Assembly: GCF_000682695.1 (NCBI RefSeq)
Contig: NZ_AWFG01000019.1
Location: 124,001-188,000 of the forward strand
Direction of reading: 5' to 3'
Source of the DNA: Hyphomonas chukchiensis
GTDB taxonomy: Bacteria; Pseudomonadota; Alphaproteobacteria; Caulobacterales; Hyphomonadaceae
Length of the DNA stretch: 64,000 nt
The first letter of the stretch is position 1. Every line of letters starts with the position of its first letter. The notes under the pieces were generated by a model, which was given only the letters and a program-made list of their open reading frames with translations, searched no databases and had not been told where the DNA came from. Shown piece by piece: positions 17,367-26,098 of the stretch. The position numbers and the translations under genes were made by a program.

Positions 17367-18712
17367 GCTCATCGCGTAAACTGGCTGTCGCCATCGCCCT
17401 TGGTGCGACCCTGTCGCTTGCTTCGTGCAGCAGCTTCCCGAGCTTTGGGGGCAACAAGGCCAAGGAAAAATCGGCGGAGGACAAGGCTGGCAGGATCACG
17501 ATGGTTCTGGCCGATGAGGCCGTAAAGCCAAACCCTGAACTGGCGGACGTCGCCATCGAGCTGCCGGAGCCACAGGTTATCAAGGCGTGGACCGAGGCGG
17601 GCTCCAATGCCACGAAAGTGGTGGGCAATGTCGCCGCCGGTGCGGATCTGAAGATTGCATGGAAAGCCGATGTCGGCGCCAAGTCCGACAAGAAATCGGC
17701 CATCACCACGCCGCCGGTGACCAATGAAACCACCGTGTTCACGATGGACGCCGACCAGACCGTGGTTGCGACGAACCTTTCGAACGGCAAACAGGTCTGG
17801 AAGAAAAAGCTGAAAGGCCTCACCAAGCGTGACAAGCAGGCGCTCGGCGGTGGTCTCGCCGTGACGGGAGACACGCTGATCGTGGCCAGCGGCTACGGCT
17901 TCGTTTCGGCGCTTGATGCCGCGAATGGCACGGAAAAGTGGAAGCGTGAGATGGGCGCACCGATGACGGGCGCCCCGACCATCAAGGATGGTCGCATCTT
18001 TGTCGCCTCGAACAATAACGAGATTTTCGCGATGTCGCTGGCAAATGGCGAGACCGAGTGGAGCGATCAGGCGATATCGGAATCGGCCCGTGTGCTTGGC
18101 AGTTCCAGCCCCGCAGCCGTCGAAGACTTCATCATCGCACCTTATTCTTCGGGCGAGATCATCGCCTATCTCGCCTCGAACGGTCGCCGCCTCTGGACGG
18201 ATGCCATCTCTCAGGCTGGCCGGTTCACGCCAATTTCCGAGATCAACGATATTGGCTCGCGGCCGATCCTGTCGGGCGGGCTCGTTTTCGCATCCAGCCA
18301 GTCGGGCGTCACGGTCGCCATTGACGGGCGTAGCGGCACGCGGATCTGGTCGATCCCGACCGGTTCGACACAGGCCCCGGCCCTTGCGGGCGAGTTCATG
18401 TTCCTTCTCGGGACCGATGATACGCTCTCGGCGATCAACCCGGCCAATGGCGAAGCCTATTGGGTCACCCCGCTGCGGAAGTTCAAAAAAGAGAAAAAGA
18501 AGAAGGGCCGGATCAGCTATGCCGGGCCGATCATCGCCTCCGGGCGCATCGTGATTGTCTCGTCGCTGGGAGAACTGCTTGCCTTTTCGCCTCAAACCGG
18601 GCAGCAGACCGGCTCTGTGAAGCTGGGATCGACGGCCTACCTCGAACCCATCGCCGTACAGGACAAATTGCTTATCCTCACCGATGAGGCCAAGCTGATC
18701 GCCATCCAATAG
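17363..18712 (+). CDS. bamB: Outer-membrane assembly lipoprotein BamB
   Basis: This 449-residue lipoprotein has a signal peptide with lipobox LASC at about residue 21. PQQ-like beta-propeller blades follow, recognisable by repeated ALDAANGTEKWKRE-type and NGETEWS-type units. BamB is the propeller accessory lipoprotein of the BAM complex that inserts beta-barrel proteins. A Lys-rich insertion (FKKEKKKKG) lies near residue 375. The gene sits between its usual partners, the TPR protein and Der. Confidence 0.93.
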   Translation: MSSSRKLAVAIALGATLSLASCSSFPSFGGNKAKEKSAEDKAGRITMVLADEAVKPNPELADVAIELPEPQVIKAWTEAGSNATKVVGNVAAGADLKIAWKADVGAKSDKKSAITTPPVTNETTVFTMDADQTVVATNLSNGKQVWKKKLKGLTKRDKQALGGGLAVTGDTLIVASGYGFVSALDAANGTEKWKREMGAPMTGAPTIKDGRIFVASNNNEIFAMSLANGETEWSDQAISESARVLGSSSPAAVEDFIIAPYSSGEIIAYLASNGRRLWTDAISQAGRFTPISEINDIGSRPILSGGLVFASSQSGVTVAIDGRSGTRIWSIPTGSTQAPALAGEFMFLLGTDDTLSAINPANGEAYWVTPLRKFKKEKKKKGRISYAGPIIASGRIVIVSSLGELLAFSPQTGQQTGSVKLGSTAYLEPIAVQDKLLILTDEAKLIAIQ

Positions 18713-18761
18713 GGCGCACGGCCCCCAAAGCCCGCCCGTAACTTAGTGAACGGGCAGGCTT

Positions 18762-20288
18762 ATGCCGCTGAAACTCGCCATTCTCGGGCGTCCGAATGTC
18801 GGAAAATCGACGCTGTTCAACCGGCTTGCCGGCAAGAAAATCGCGCTGGTCGATGACCAGCCGGGCGTTACGCGTGACCGCAAACAAGCCGAAGGGCGCC
18901 TTGCGTCGCTGCCGCTGATCCTTGTCGATACGGCTGGCTATGAAAACGTGCACGATGACAGCCTGCAGTCGCGCATGCGCGAGCAGACGGAAGCGGCGAT
19001 TGCCGAGGCCGAAGTGGCGCTGTTCCTGATCGACGCGCGTGTTGGCGTCACGATCGAGGACCAGAGCTTTGCCCAGCTGCTGCGCAAGGCCAATATTCCG
19101 GTCGTGCTGGCAGCGAACAAGGCCGAAGGCAAGGCGGGCCGCGATGGCCTGAACGAGGCTTGGGAACTCGGCTTTGGCGAGCCTGTGGGCCTTTCGGCCG
19201 AGCATGGCGAGGGCATGGCCGACCTCTTTGAGGCGATCCGTCAGGCGCTCGGCGAGGAAGCCTTCGAGCGCGCGCTGGAAGAGGCCGAACCTGATTATAC
19301 GCGCTTTGGCGGCGAGGACATTCTCGAGAAACTCTCCCATATCGACATTGATGACATGTCGCTGTCAGACGATGATCTCGTCGCGGCGATTGAAGAAGCC
19401 GATGTCGATATCGAGCCAGAGCCTGTGCGGCCCGACAAGCCCATCAAGCTGGCCATTGTCGGCCGACCGAACGCGGGCAAGTCGACCCTGATCAACCAGC
19501 TTCTGCAATCAGATCGCCTGCTGACCGGCCCTGAAGCGGGGATCACGCGCGATTCCATTTCCATTGACTGGGAATGGGAAGGCCGCCGCATCCGCCTCGT
19601 CGATACGGCGGGCCTGCGCCGTAAGGCGCGCGTGCAGGAAAAGCTGGAGCGCATGTCGACGGGCGAGACGATCCGCTCGCTCAAATATGCCGACATCGTC
19701 GCCCTGGTGATGGACGCCGACGAAGCGATGGAGAAACAGGATCTGCAGATTGCTGACCTCGCTCTGCGCGAAGGCCGTGGCATCGTGCTGGTGATCTCCA
19801 AGTGGGACAAGGTGAAGGACCCGGATGCCGCTGCGAAGCATATTCGCGACCTGTCTAGCCGCCTGATGCCGAATGCCGGTGGCGCGCCAATCGTGTTCCT
19901 GTCGGGCCTTACCGGTCGGAATATCGAGAAACTAATGCCAGCCGTCGTGAGCGTCTATGCCAACTGGACAGCGCGGGTGAAGACCGGCGACCTGAATCGC
20001 TGGCTACGCCATACGGTGGAACGCCACCCGCCACCATCCGTGCATGGCAAGCGGATCAAGCCGCGCTACATGGCCCAGATGAAGGCGCGCCCGCCGACGT
20101 TCGTGCTGATCGCTTCGCGCGGTGAGCAGATGCCGGATCAGTACAAGCGGTACCTCGTCAATGGTGTGCGGGAAGCCTTCGACATGAACGGCGTACCGAT
20201 CCGCCTGTTCGTGCGGCAGGGCAAGAATCCCTATGCCGACAAGGTTGCGCAGCAACGCCCATCAAAGCGCTATAAGTCAAAAGAATAG
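18762..20288 (+). CDS. der: Ribosome-biogenesis GTPase Der
   Basis: This 508-residue protein has two tandem G domains (Walker A GRPNVGKST near residue 8 and GRPNAGKST near 233) and a C-terminal KH-like domain. Each G domain has DTAG and an N/SKxD-type motif (NKAEG; SKWDK). Der is essential for 50S assembly. The acidic linker between the G domains (DDMSLSDDDLVAAIEEADVDIEPEP) is long. A basic C-terminus (RPSKRYKSKE) is present. Confidence 0.96.
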   Translation: MPLKLAILGRPNVGKSTLFNRLAGKKIALVDDQPGVTRDRKQAEGRLASLPLILVDTAGYENVHDDSLQSRMREQTEAAIAEAEVALFLIDARVGVTIEDQSFAQLLRKANIPVVLAANKAEGKAGRDGLNEAWELGFGEPVGLSAEHGEGMADLFEAIRQALGEEAFERALEEAEPDYTRFGGEDILEKLSHIDIDDMSLSDDDLVAAIEEADVDIEPEPVRPDKPIKLAIVGRPNAGKSTLINQLLQSDRLLTGPEAGITRDSISIDWEWEGRRIRLVDTAGLRRKARVQEKLERMSTGETIRSLKYADIVALVMDADEAMEKQDLQIADLALREGRGIVLVISKWDKVKDPDAAAKHIRDLSSRLMPNAGGAPIVFLSGLTGRNIEKLMPAVVSVYANWTARVKTGDLNRWLRHTVERHPPPSVHGKRIKPRYMAQMKARPPTFVLIASRGEQMPDQYKRYLVNGVREAFDMNGVPIRLFVRQGKNPYADKVAQQRPSKRYKSKE

Positions 20289-20376
20289 CATACGGGCCAT
20301 TTTGGGGATTGGTCGCCGCCTGCCAGGCCGAGCCGCCAAATATACAAGTCTTGGACGGGAGCCATTCCTGCGTGTA

Positions 20377-20401
20377 GTCATATGCGAAATGCAGATATGA
20401 C
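20377..20401. promoter_or_regulatory. Inverted repeat before the MDR oxidoreductase gene
   Basis: GTCATAT (20377-20383) and ATATGAC (20395-20401) are perfect 7-bp inverted half-sites separated by 11 bp. They end 20 bp before the ATG at 20422. This could be a dimeric repressor operator or, in RNA, a hairpin just before the RBS (AGGGAGAAATGC). Confidence 0.4.
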
Positions 20402-20421
20402 AACACATCAGGGAGAAATGC

Positions 20422-21561
20422 ATGGCGACGAATGTTCCGGCTAAAGGGCTACAACTGCGCTCACACGTAAAGTCTGGCGGGGAGCTGGAGCTCTCGCTGG
20501 TAGAGGTCGATATTCCGGCACCCGGCCCTGACGACGTGATCGTGCGTGTCGAAGCGACACCGATCAACCCATCTGATCTTGGCCTCCTGCTCGGCGCGGC
20601 TGACATGAGCAGCGCGAAAGCATCCGGCACGGCAGATCGTCCTGTTGTCACAGCCAAAGTGCCCGCTGCCGGCATGCGCGCCATGGCGCCCCGTGTGGAT
20701 GAGTCCATGCCGGTGGGCAATGAGGGCGCAGGCACGGTTGTGGCGGCGGGGTCGTCCCCTGCGGCGCAGGCTCTGCTCGGCAAGACGGTCGCCGGCCTCG
20801 GCGGCGAGATGTATTCCCAGTATCGCACGCTGAACGTGGCGCAGTGTATGGAGCTGCCGGAAGGTGCAACCGCGCGCGATGGCGCCTCGTGCTTCGTGAA
20901 CCCGCTGACATCGCTGGCCATGACGGAAGTCATGCATATGGAGGGTCACAAGGCCCTGCTGCACACGGCGGCGGCGTCGAACCTTGGCCAGATGCTGAAC
21001 AAGATCTGTATCGCTGACGGTATTGATCTCGTGAACATTGTCCGCTCTGACGCTCAGGAGAAAATCCTGCGCGATATCGGCGCGAAACATGTCGTCAATT
21101 CGACCTCGCTCGGCTTCATGAACGACCTGATCCAGGCGCTGGCCACGACGGGCGCGACGCTTGGCTTTGATGCTATCGGCGGTGGCCCCCTGGCCGGGCA
21201 GATCCTCGTCGCGATGGAAGCGGCGGCGAACATGAATGCCAAGGAATACAGCCGCTACGGTTCGGCCACCCACAAGCAGGTCTATATCTATGGCCGCCTC
21301 GACATGAGCCCGACCACACTGCCGCCAGGCGTTGGCATGGCGTGGGGCGTGGGTGGCTTCCTGCTGACGCCGTTCCTGCAGAAGGTCGGCGCCGAAGGCC
21401 GCGCCAAGCTGCGCGCGCGAGTGGGCAAGGAATTGAAGACGACGTTCGCCAGCCATTATACGTCTGAAATCTCGTTGGCAGAGGCGCTGCAACTGCCCGT
21501 GATCGAAGCCTATAACCGCCGCGCAACCGGCGAGAAATATCTCATCAATCCGAGCAAATAG
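20422..21561 (+). CDS. Medium-chain dehydrogenase/reductase, quinone-oxidoreductase type
   Basis: This 379-residue NAD(P)H-dependent oxidoreductase has a GroES-like N-terminal domain (EATPINPSDLGLLLG) and a Rossmann-fold cofactor domain (LLHTAAASNLGQMLNKI). The zinc-binding Cys/His pattern of alcohol dehydrogenases is absent, so it is probably of the zinc-independent quinone or enoyl reductase kind. SD is AGGGAG. The substrate is unknown. An inverted repeat upstream may be its control site. Confidence 0.8.
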   Translation: MATNVPAKGLQLRSHVKSGGELELSLVEVDIPAPGPDDVIVRVEATPINPSDLGLLLGAADMSSAKASGTADRPVVTAKVPAAGMRAMAPRVDESMPVGNEGAGTVVAAGSSPAAQALLGKTVAGLGGEMYSQYRTLNVAQCMELPEGATARDGASCFVNPLTSLAMTEVMHMEGHKALLHTAAASNLGQMLNKICIADGIDLVNIVRSDAQEKILRDIGAKHVVNSTSLGFMNDLIQALATTGATLGFDAIGGGPLAGQILVAMEAAANMNAKEYSRYGSATHKQVYIYGRLDMSPTTLPPGVGMAWGVGGFLLTPFLQKVGAEGRAKLRARVGKELKTTFASHYTSEISLAEALQLPVIEAYNRRATGEKYLINPSK

Positions 21562-21607
21562 ACGCCCGTAACTTTAGCGAAGGCAGATGGCAGGCGAGGT
21601 ATAGGGT

Positions 21608-22627
21608 ATGGCAAAGCTTCACGTATTGATCGCGATGACCGCCCTTCTGGCGGCCTGTTCCAAGGCCCCCCCGACGCAAGACGTGTCGGAGGCGCCTGTC
21701 GCCTGGCGTCCGTTCACCGATGATAGTCCGTGGAACACGCCGATCCCTGCCGATGCTGTGGCAGACACCAATTCTGCTGAATTGATAGAGGGGCTTGCTG
21801 CGGCGGGCAGTCTTTTTATCAATATCGATCAATGGTCTGTGCCGGTTTATTATATCGACATGTCCGAGACGCCAACGCAGACCGTCTATGATTATTATCC
21901 GGGTGAATATGGTCGTGGTTTCGAAATGCCGCGTGAAATTCCGATCCCGGAAGATATGGCCACGCAGAAACCAAGCGCGGGTTATATCGCAATTGTCGAC
22001 AGGAACAGCGCCCTCGAATGGGACTTGAACCAGGCAAGCAAGAGCGAAGACGGCAAGTGGATGACCGGCTTCGGCGTGGTCTCCAGCTTGCGCGGCAAAG
22101 GCGTTTACCCGGCCTGGAATGAAGCGGAGACGCCGAATGAGGCGGCCAGCGCGCTGCCGTCCGGCTTTCCGCTTGTCGCGGGCTTGATCCGTGTCGAGGA
22201 AATAAAGAGTGGGCGCATACCGCATGCGCTGATGATTGCCAGCCCGACTATTCGCTCGGACGTTTTTGTTCGCCCCGCAAGCACGGCGCGCCTGCAGCGC
22301 AGCGGTTTCACGCCCAGTACGACCGGCCTGCCGCTTGGTGCACGCATACAGCTTGATCCGGATTTCAATGTCGAAAAGTCAGACCTGTCACCTTCGGGCA
22401 AGATCATTGCGCGCGCCCTACAGACCTATGGCGCCTTTGTCGGCGATCAGGCCGGGGCCAATATCCTGTTTGCCGAGGCGGGGCCGGAGCAATTGGCCGA
22501 GTGGCCCGGCCTGCTGAAAGCCGATGATCTGGCAGGCGTCTTCTCGGCTGAGATGATGGCCAAGCAATTCCGCGTCATCGATATGGGCGAGGCCCTGCCG
22601 GCAGAGCCTGTGCCTGCGCAGCCTTAG
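21608..22627 (+). CDS. Lipoprotein of unknown function
   Basis: This 339-residue protein has a short signal and lipobox LAAC (cysteine at about residue 17), followed by a soluble domain rich in aromatic residues. Noticeable segments are FTDDSPWNTPIP, SGRIPHALMIASP, TTGLPLGARIQL and RALQTYGAFVGDQ. This ordered set suggests a conserved secreted fold found in other bacteria, but I cannot assign a function. It is convergent with apaG, with stops interlocked at TTAG. Confidence 0.65.
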   Translation: MAKLHVLIAMTALLAACSKAPPTQDVSEAPVAWRPFTDDSPWNTPIPADAVADTNSAELIEGLAAAGSLFINIDQWSVPVYYIDMSETPTQTVYDYYPGEYGRGFEMPREIPIPEDMATQKPSAGYIAIVDRNSALEWDLNQASKSEDGKWMTGFGVVSSLRGKGVYPAWNEAETPNEAASALPSGFPLVAGLIRVEEIKSGRIPHALMIASPTIRSDVFVRPASTARLQRSGFTPSTTGLPLGARIQLDPDFNVEKSDLSPSGKIIARALQTYGAFVGDQAGANILFAEAGPEQLAEWPGLLKADDLAGVFSAEMMAKQFRVIDMGEALPAEPVPAQP

Positions 22628-23040
22628 CTCGGCAGCGAGGTGTCATAAGGGCTGTCGAGCGAGAAGACCGGAATGGTCGCCACGATCTCGAAGCCGCTTT
22701 CATCCTGCAGGTCATATGTGCCGCTCATCATGCCGGATGGGGCGGCAAGCGGCGCGCCGGATGTGTAGCTGAAACGTTCGCCGGGCTGCAGCGTCGGCGT
22801 CTGCCCGATCACGCCTTCGCCATCGACGGCCTGCATGCGGCCTTGTGCATCGACGATCTGCCAGTGGCGGCGAACGATGGTCCAGGCCTGGTCGCTCTCA
22901 TTCTCCACGTCGACCGTATAGGACCACATGAAACGTCCGCGCGAGGGCTCGGATTCGTCATGCATGAACTTCGGGCGAACGCGGATGCGCACGCCTTGCG
23001 TGGTGTGTTCATAGAGGGGGGGAGCGTGTCGCCTGGCCAT
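22624..23040 (-). CDS. apaG: ApaG-domain protein
   Basis: This 138-residue protein is a single ApaG (DUF525) domain of fibronectin-III-like fold, with VRPKFMHDES, FMWSYTVDVENES, RHWQIVDAQGR and the GMMSGTYDLQDE loop. ApaG has been linked to Co/Mg resistance in enterobacteria, but its biochemical role is unresolved. It follows metZ on the same strand with a 24-bp gap, an adjacency I expect to be common in Alphaproteobacteria. Confidence 0.93.
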   Translation of the reverse strand: MARRHAPPLYEHTTQGVRIRVRPKFMHDESEPSRGRFMWSYTVDVENESDQAWTIVRRHWQIVDAQGRMQAVDGEGVIGQTPTLQPGERFSYTSGAPLAAPSGMMSGTYDLQDESGFEIVATIPVFSLDSPYDTSLPS

Positions 23041-23064
23041 TATGCGAAATTGATCCGAATTCCT

Positions 23065-24267
23065 TCACACACTGTTAAGAGCGTTAACAACATCCGCTTC
23101 AAGATCGTCGGGATCTTCAAGGCCGACCGAAAAGCGGATCCAGCTGCGGTCAAGGCCCATGGCTGCCTGCTCTTCGTCCGTCAGCGCGCGGTGTGTCGTG
23201 CTGGACGGATGGCAGGCGAGGGACTTGGTGTCGCCGAGATTGTTACAGATATCGACAAGCTCCAATGAATTCAGGAACTTGAATGCCGCTTCCTGACCGC
23301 CATTGACCGACAGGGCGATCATCGTGCCGCCGCTCGTCATCTGGCGTTTGTGGACGTCGTAGTGTGGGTGGTCCTTGCGATGAGGGTAGCGCACGGCGGC
23401 GACGTTCGGATGGGCTCCGATAGTGTCAGCGATACGGGCCGCGCTCGCGCTTTGCGCATCGACGCGTAATTTCAGGGTTTCGAGACCCTTAAGCACGACC
23501 CATGCGTTGAATGGAGCTGCGGCCGGGCCGACATGGCGCAGGTACGGATCGTACACTCCTTCCATATATTGGGCGCTGGTCAGGATGGCGCCCAGCATGA
23601 CGCGGCCTTGGCCGTCCATGTGCTTGGTGCCCGAATAGACAACAACATCGGCGCCGAGTTCCAGCGGTTTCTGGAGGATGGGCGTCGCAAACACATTGTC
23701 CACGACCAGAACGGCGCCCGCTTTCTTGCAAAGCTTTGACACGGCTTCGATATCGACGCCGTCGAGTAGCGGGTTGGCCGGGCTTTCAATCAGGACCAGC
23801 TGGCAGCCCTTGGCGATCTCGCGTTCCCAGGCATCAAGGTCTGCGCCGTCCACGAAAACGGTCTCAATCCCGTATTTCGGCATCAGGTTGGCAATGATCC
23901 AGCGGCAGGAGCCGAACAGGGCTGTCGCGGCCACAACGCGGTCGCCAGATTTGAGGGGCGCAAGAATCGCCGAGGAAATGGCACCCATGCCGCTCGCTGT
24001 GACCCGGCATGTCTCGGCATTTTCGATAAGGGCGATGCGCTGTTGCAGCATTTCGCAGGTCGGGCTGCCATAGCGGGAATAGACGAATCCGGGCTCTTCG
24101 CCCTTCATGCGGGCCATCGCCTGTTCGGCGCTGTCATAGGCATAGCCGGACGTCAGGTAGAGCGCCTCGGAGATCTCGCCATGCTCTGAACGCATCAGGC
24201 CACCGCGCACCGCTTTGGTCGCGGCTTTCCAGTTGGCCTTGCCTGATGAGTCTGACCCGTTTGCCAT
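23065..24267 (-). CDS. metZ: O-succinylhomoserine sulfhydrylase
   Basis: This 400-residue PLP enzyme of the Cys/Met metabolism family forms homocysteine directly from O-succinylhomoserine and sulfide. It shows YSRYGSPTCEMLQQRIA, the PLP-lysine motif VVYSGTKHMDGQGR and the C-terminal SLACHPSSTTHRAL. The internal wording fits MetZ better than cystathionine gamma-synthase MetB. It is transcribed with apaG and is divergent from the dCTP deaminase gene. I could not find a complete SAM riboswitch in its short leader. Confidence 0.9.
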   Translation of the reverse strand: MANGSDSSGKANWKAATKAVRGGLMRSEHGEISEALYLTSGYAYDSAEQAMARMKGEEPGFVYSRYGSPTCEMLQQRIALIENAETCRVTASGMGAISSAILAPLKSGDRVVAATALFGSCRWIIANLMPKYGIETVFVDGADLDAWEREIAKGCQLVLIESPANPLLDGVDIEAVSKLCKKAGAVLVVDNVFATPILQKPLELGADVVVYSGTKHMDGQGRVMLGAILTSAQYMEGVYDPYLRHVGPAAAPFNAWVVLKGLETLKLRVDAQSASAARIADTIGAHPNVAAVRYPHRKDHPHYDVHKRQMTSGGTMIALSVNGGQEAAFKFLNSLELVDICNNLGDTKSLACHPSSTTHRALTDEEQAAMGLDRSWIRFSVGLEDPDDLEADVVNALNSV

Positions 24268-24331
24268 TGTAGTATAGTCCTTGTCTTTCCTGTACCGGGT
24301 CTTATGCCTGAGAGCTCAAGGGGTGCAAGTG

Positions 24332-25348
24332 ATGGTGCAGGAAACGGGCGTTTTGCCCGACCATGAAATCGAGGTGCTGGTCGCCGAAGGGGCGATCCGC
24401 AGCGACCTGGCGCTTGAGGCGGGACAGGTGCAGCCGGCGAGCCTGGACCTGCGTCTTGCGCAGGATGCTTACCGCCTGCGCGCGAGCTTCCTGCCGGGCA
24501 AGGACCGGACCGTGGCCGAGATGCTGCAGGAACCGGGCGTGCACATGCACCGCATCGACCTGACCGACAAAGGCGCTGTTCTGGAAACCGGCTGCGTCTA
24601 TCTCGTGCCACTGCAGGAGCATCTTCGCTTGCCTGCCGGCATTTCTGCGCGGGCCAATCCGAAAAGCTCGACAGGCCGTATCGACGTGTTCACGCGTCTG
24701 GTGACCAACCGGGGCCGGGCGTTTGACGATGTGCCCACGGGTTATTCCGGGCCGCTTTACCTGGAAGTGAGCCCGCGCACCTTCCCGATCATGGTGCGGC
24801 CGGGCGACCGGCTGGCGCAGGTGCGGTTCAAGCGCAAGCGGCCTGATGCGCTGAAAGAACGTGTCGTCTCGATTGATCTGGAGCCGCCTGAAGGCCAGCC
24901 AGCGGGTTACCGCGCCAAGCTTCACTCCGGCGTCGTGGACCTGCGCGGGATTGGTGCGCATGAAGCGGGCCAGTTCTGGGAGCCGGTCTATCCCCGCCAC
25001 GGCCGTATCGTGCTCAACCCTGAAGACTTCTACATTCTTGTCAGCCGCGAGACGGTGAAAGTCGCGCCCATGGAAGCGGCCGAGATGGCCCCAATTGCAC
25101 CCGAGCTGGGGGAGTTCCGGGCTCATTATGCGGGCTTTTTCGACCCGGGCTTTGGGGTGAACAAGGGCGGTAGCCGGGCCGTTCTTGAGGTTCGCTCGCG
25201 CGACGTGCCGTTCATCCTGGAGCACGGCCAGCCGGTGGCCAAACTGATCTACGAGCCGATGGCGGCCAAACCGTCAGGGCTCTATGGCGGCAAGGGCTCC
25301 AACTATCAGGGGCAGGGCTTGAAACTGTCGAAGCATTTCGCGCTTTAG
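24332..25348 (+). CDS. dcd: Two-domain 2'-deoxycytidine 5'-triphosphate deaminase
   Basis: This 338-residue protein would convert dCTP to dUTP for dTTP synthesis. Usual Dcd subunits are about 190 residues. Here a full first domain carries the RANPKSSTGRIDVFTRL active-site segment, and a second related domain starts near residue 185, giving an internal duplication. The second half repeats the pattern (FFDPGFG; EVRSRDVPFILEHGQPVAKL). ATG 24332 with SD GGGGTGCAAG was preferred to an upstream start at 24281, which would add 17 residues unlike the family. Its stop interlocks with the convergent gene. Confidence 0.88.
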   Translation: MVQETGVLPDHEIEVLVAEGAIRSDLALEAGQVQPASLDLRLAQDAYRLRASFLPGKDRTVAEMLQEPGVHMHRIDLTDKGAVLETGCVYLVPLQEHLRLPAGISARANPKSSTGRIDVFTRLVTNRGRAFDDVPTGYSGPLYLEVSPRTFPIMVRPGDRLAQVRFKRKRPDALKERVVSIDLEPPEGQPAGYRAKLHSGVVDLRGIGAHEAGQFWEPVYPRHGRIVLNPEDFYILVSRETVKVAPMEAAEMAPIAPELGEFRAHYAGFFDPGFGVNKGGSRAVLEVRSRDVPFILEHGQPVAKLIYEPMAAKPSGLYGGKGSNYQGQGLKLSKHFAL

Positions 25349-26022
25349 GCTTCGCCCCAAAGCCGCATCAGGTTGGCGATGGATTTCGACAGGGTGAGGT
25401 ATTCCGGCGAGCGGACATCGTGCGTCTGGCCGAGCGTGGCGCGCAGGTTTTCCAGATCGAACAGGATTTCGCGCGCGGCGGCATCACGGATGCTGCTTTC
25501 GATCCAGCCGACGCAGACAATGCGCTGGCCGGATGTGACGGGACACACCTGGTGCAGGCTGGTTGAGGGGTAAAGGACCAGATCTCCCGCAGCGGTCTTG
25601 GCATGGTGCGTGTTGCCGGCATGGTGGATCTCGAGTTCGCCGCCTTCGTAGCTGCCCGGCTCGGACAGGAAGAGCGTGAAGGAGAGGTCTGTGCGCAGGC
25701 GCGCCTCGCCCGTGCCCATGAACGGGTTATCGACGTGGAGGCCATAGGTGCCGCCATCCTGCGTGCGGCTGACGAGCAGGGGCGAGAAACGGCGCGGCTG
25801 GGCAGTGGCCGCCAGAACGGGATGCGCGCGGATCGCTTCCCCAAGCATGTCGCGCAGCTTCGCGCCGGTGCGCGAGGAGAGGTCCGCCTGCTCATTATGC
25901 TTCACGGTGCGGGCGGCGGGGCCAGCCGTCGCTGCGCCGTCGATCCAGCGCAGTGTGGCGGCGAGTTCGGTGGCTGTGGCCAGCTGGCCTGCGTCAAGAA
26001 CGCCCGAAAGGGTGAGGAACAT
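25345..26022 (-). CDS. PKHD-type Fe(II)/2-oxoglutarate-dependent hydroxylase
   Basis: This 225-residue enzyme has the iron triad H-x-D...H in YGLHVDNPFMG and STSLHQVCPV. An arginine in the SGQRIVCVGWIES segment probably binds 2-oxoglutarate. Length and motifs match the PiuC/YbiX family, often found near TonB receptors and linked to iron uptake. No receptor gene lies next to it here. Its stop interlocks with the dcd stop at TTAG. Confidence 0.9.
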   Translation of the reverse strand: MFLTLSGVLDAGQLATATELAATLRWIDGAATAGPAARTVKHNEQADLSSRTGAKLRDMLGEAIRAHPVLAATAQPRRFSPLLVSRTQDGGTYGLHVDNPFMGTGEARLRTDLSFTLFLSEPGSYEGGELEIHHAGNTHHAKTAAGDLVLYPSTSLHQVCPVTSGQRIVCVGWIESSIRDAAAREILFDLENLRATLGQTHDVRSPEYLTLSKSIANLMRLWGEA

Positions 26023-26098
26023 GTTCTTCCTACTTGCGAATGAGTTTCATTTCTGTAAGGCGTGTAGCCCATTACTCGGACAAGCGTAAGGGTCGCAA

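Noticed and set aside
18735-21580. Similar strings GCCCGTAACTTAGTGAA (about 18736) and GCCCGTAACTTTAGCGAA (about 21565) as a dispersed repeat.
   Set aside because: The match is short and only two copies were seen; it is too little to call a repeat family or a promoter.
23073-23088. GTTAA-N5-TTAAC, considered as a CtrA site for apaG.
   Set aside because: It lies inside the 3' coding end of metZ, and the spacing is 5 rather than 7.
24268-24331. Possible riboswitch in the metZ leader; minus-strand CTCTCAGGCATAAGACC resembles the 3' half of a glycine aptamer.
   Set aside because: The matching 5' half (GGAGAG-type) is not visible upstream, the leader is short, and neither SAM-II nor SAM-I signatures are present.
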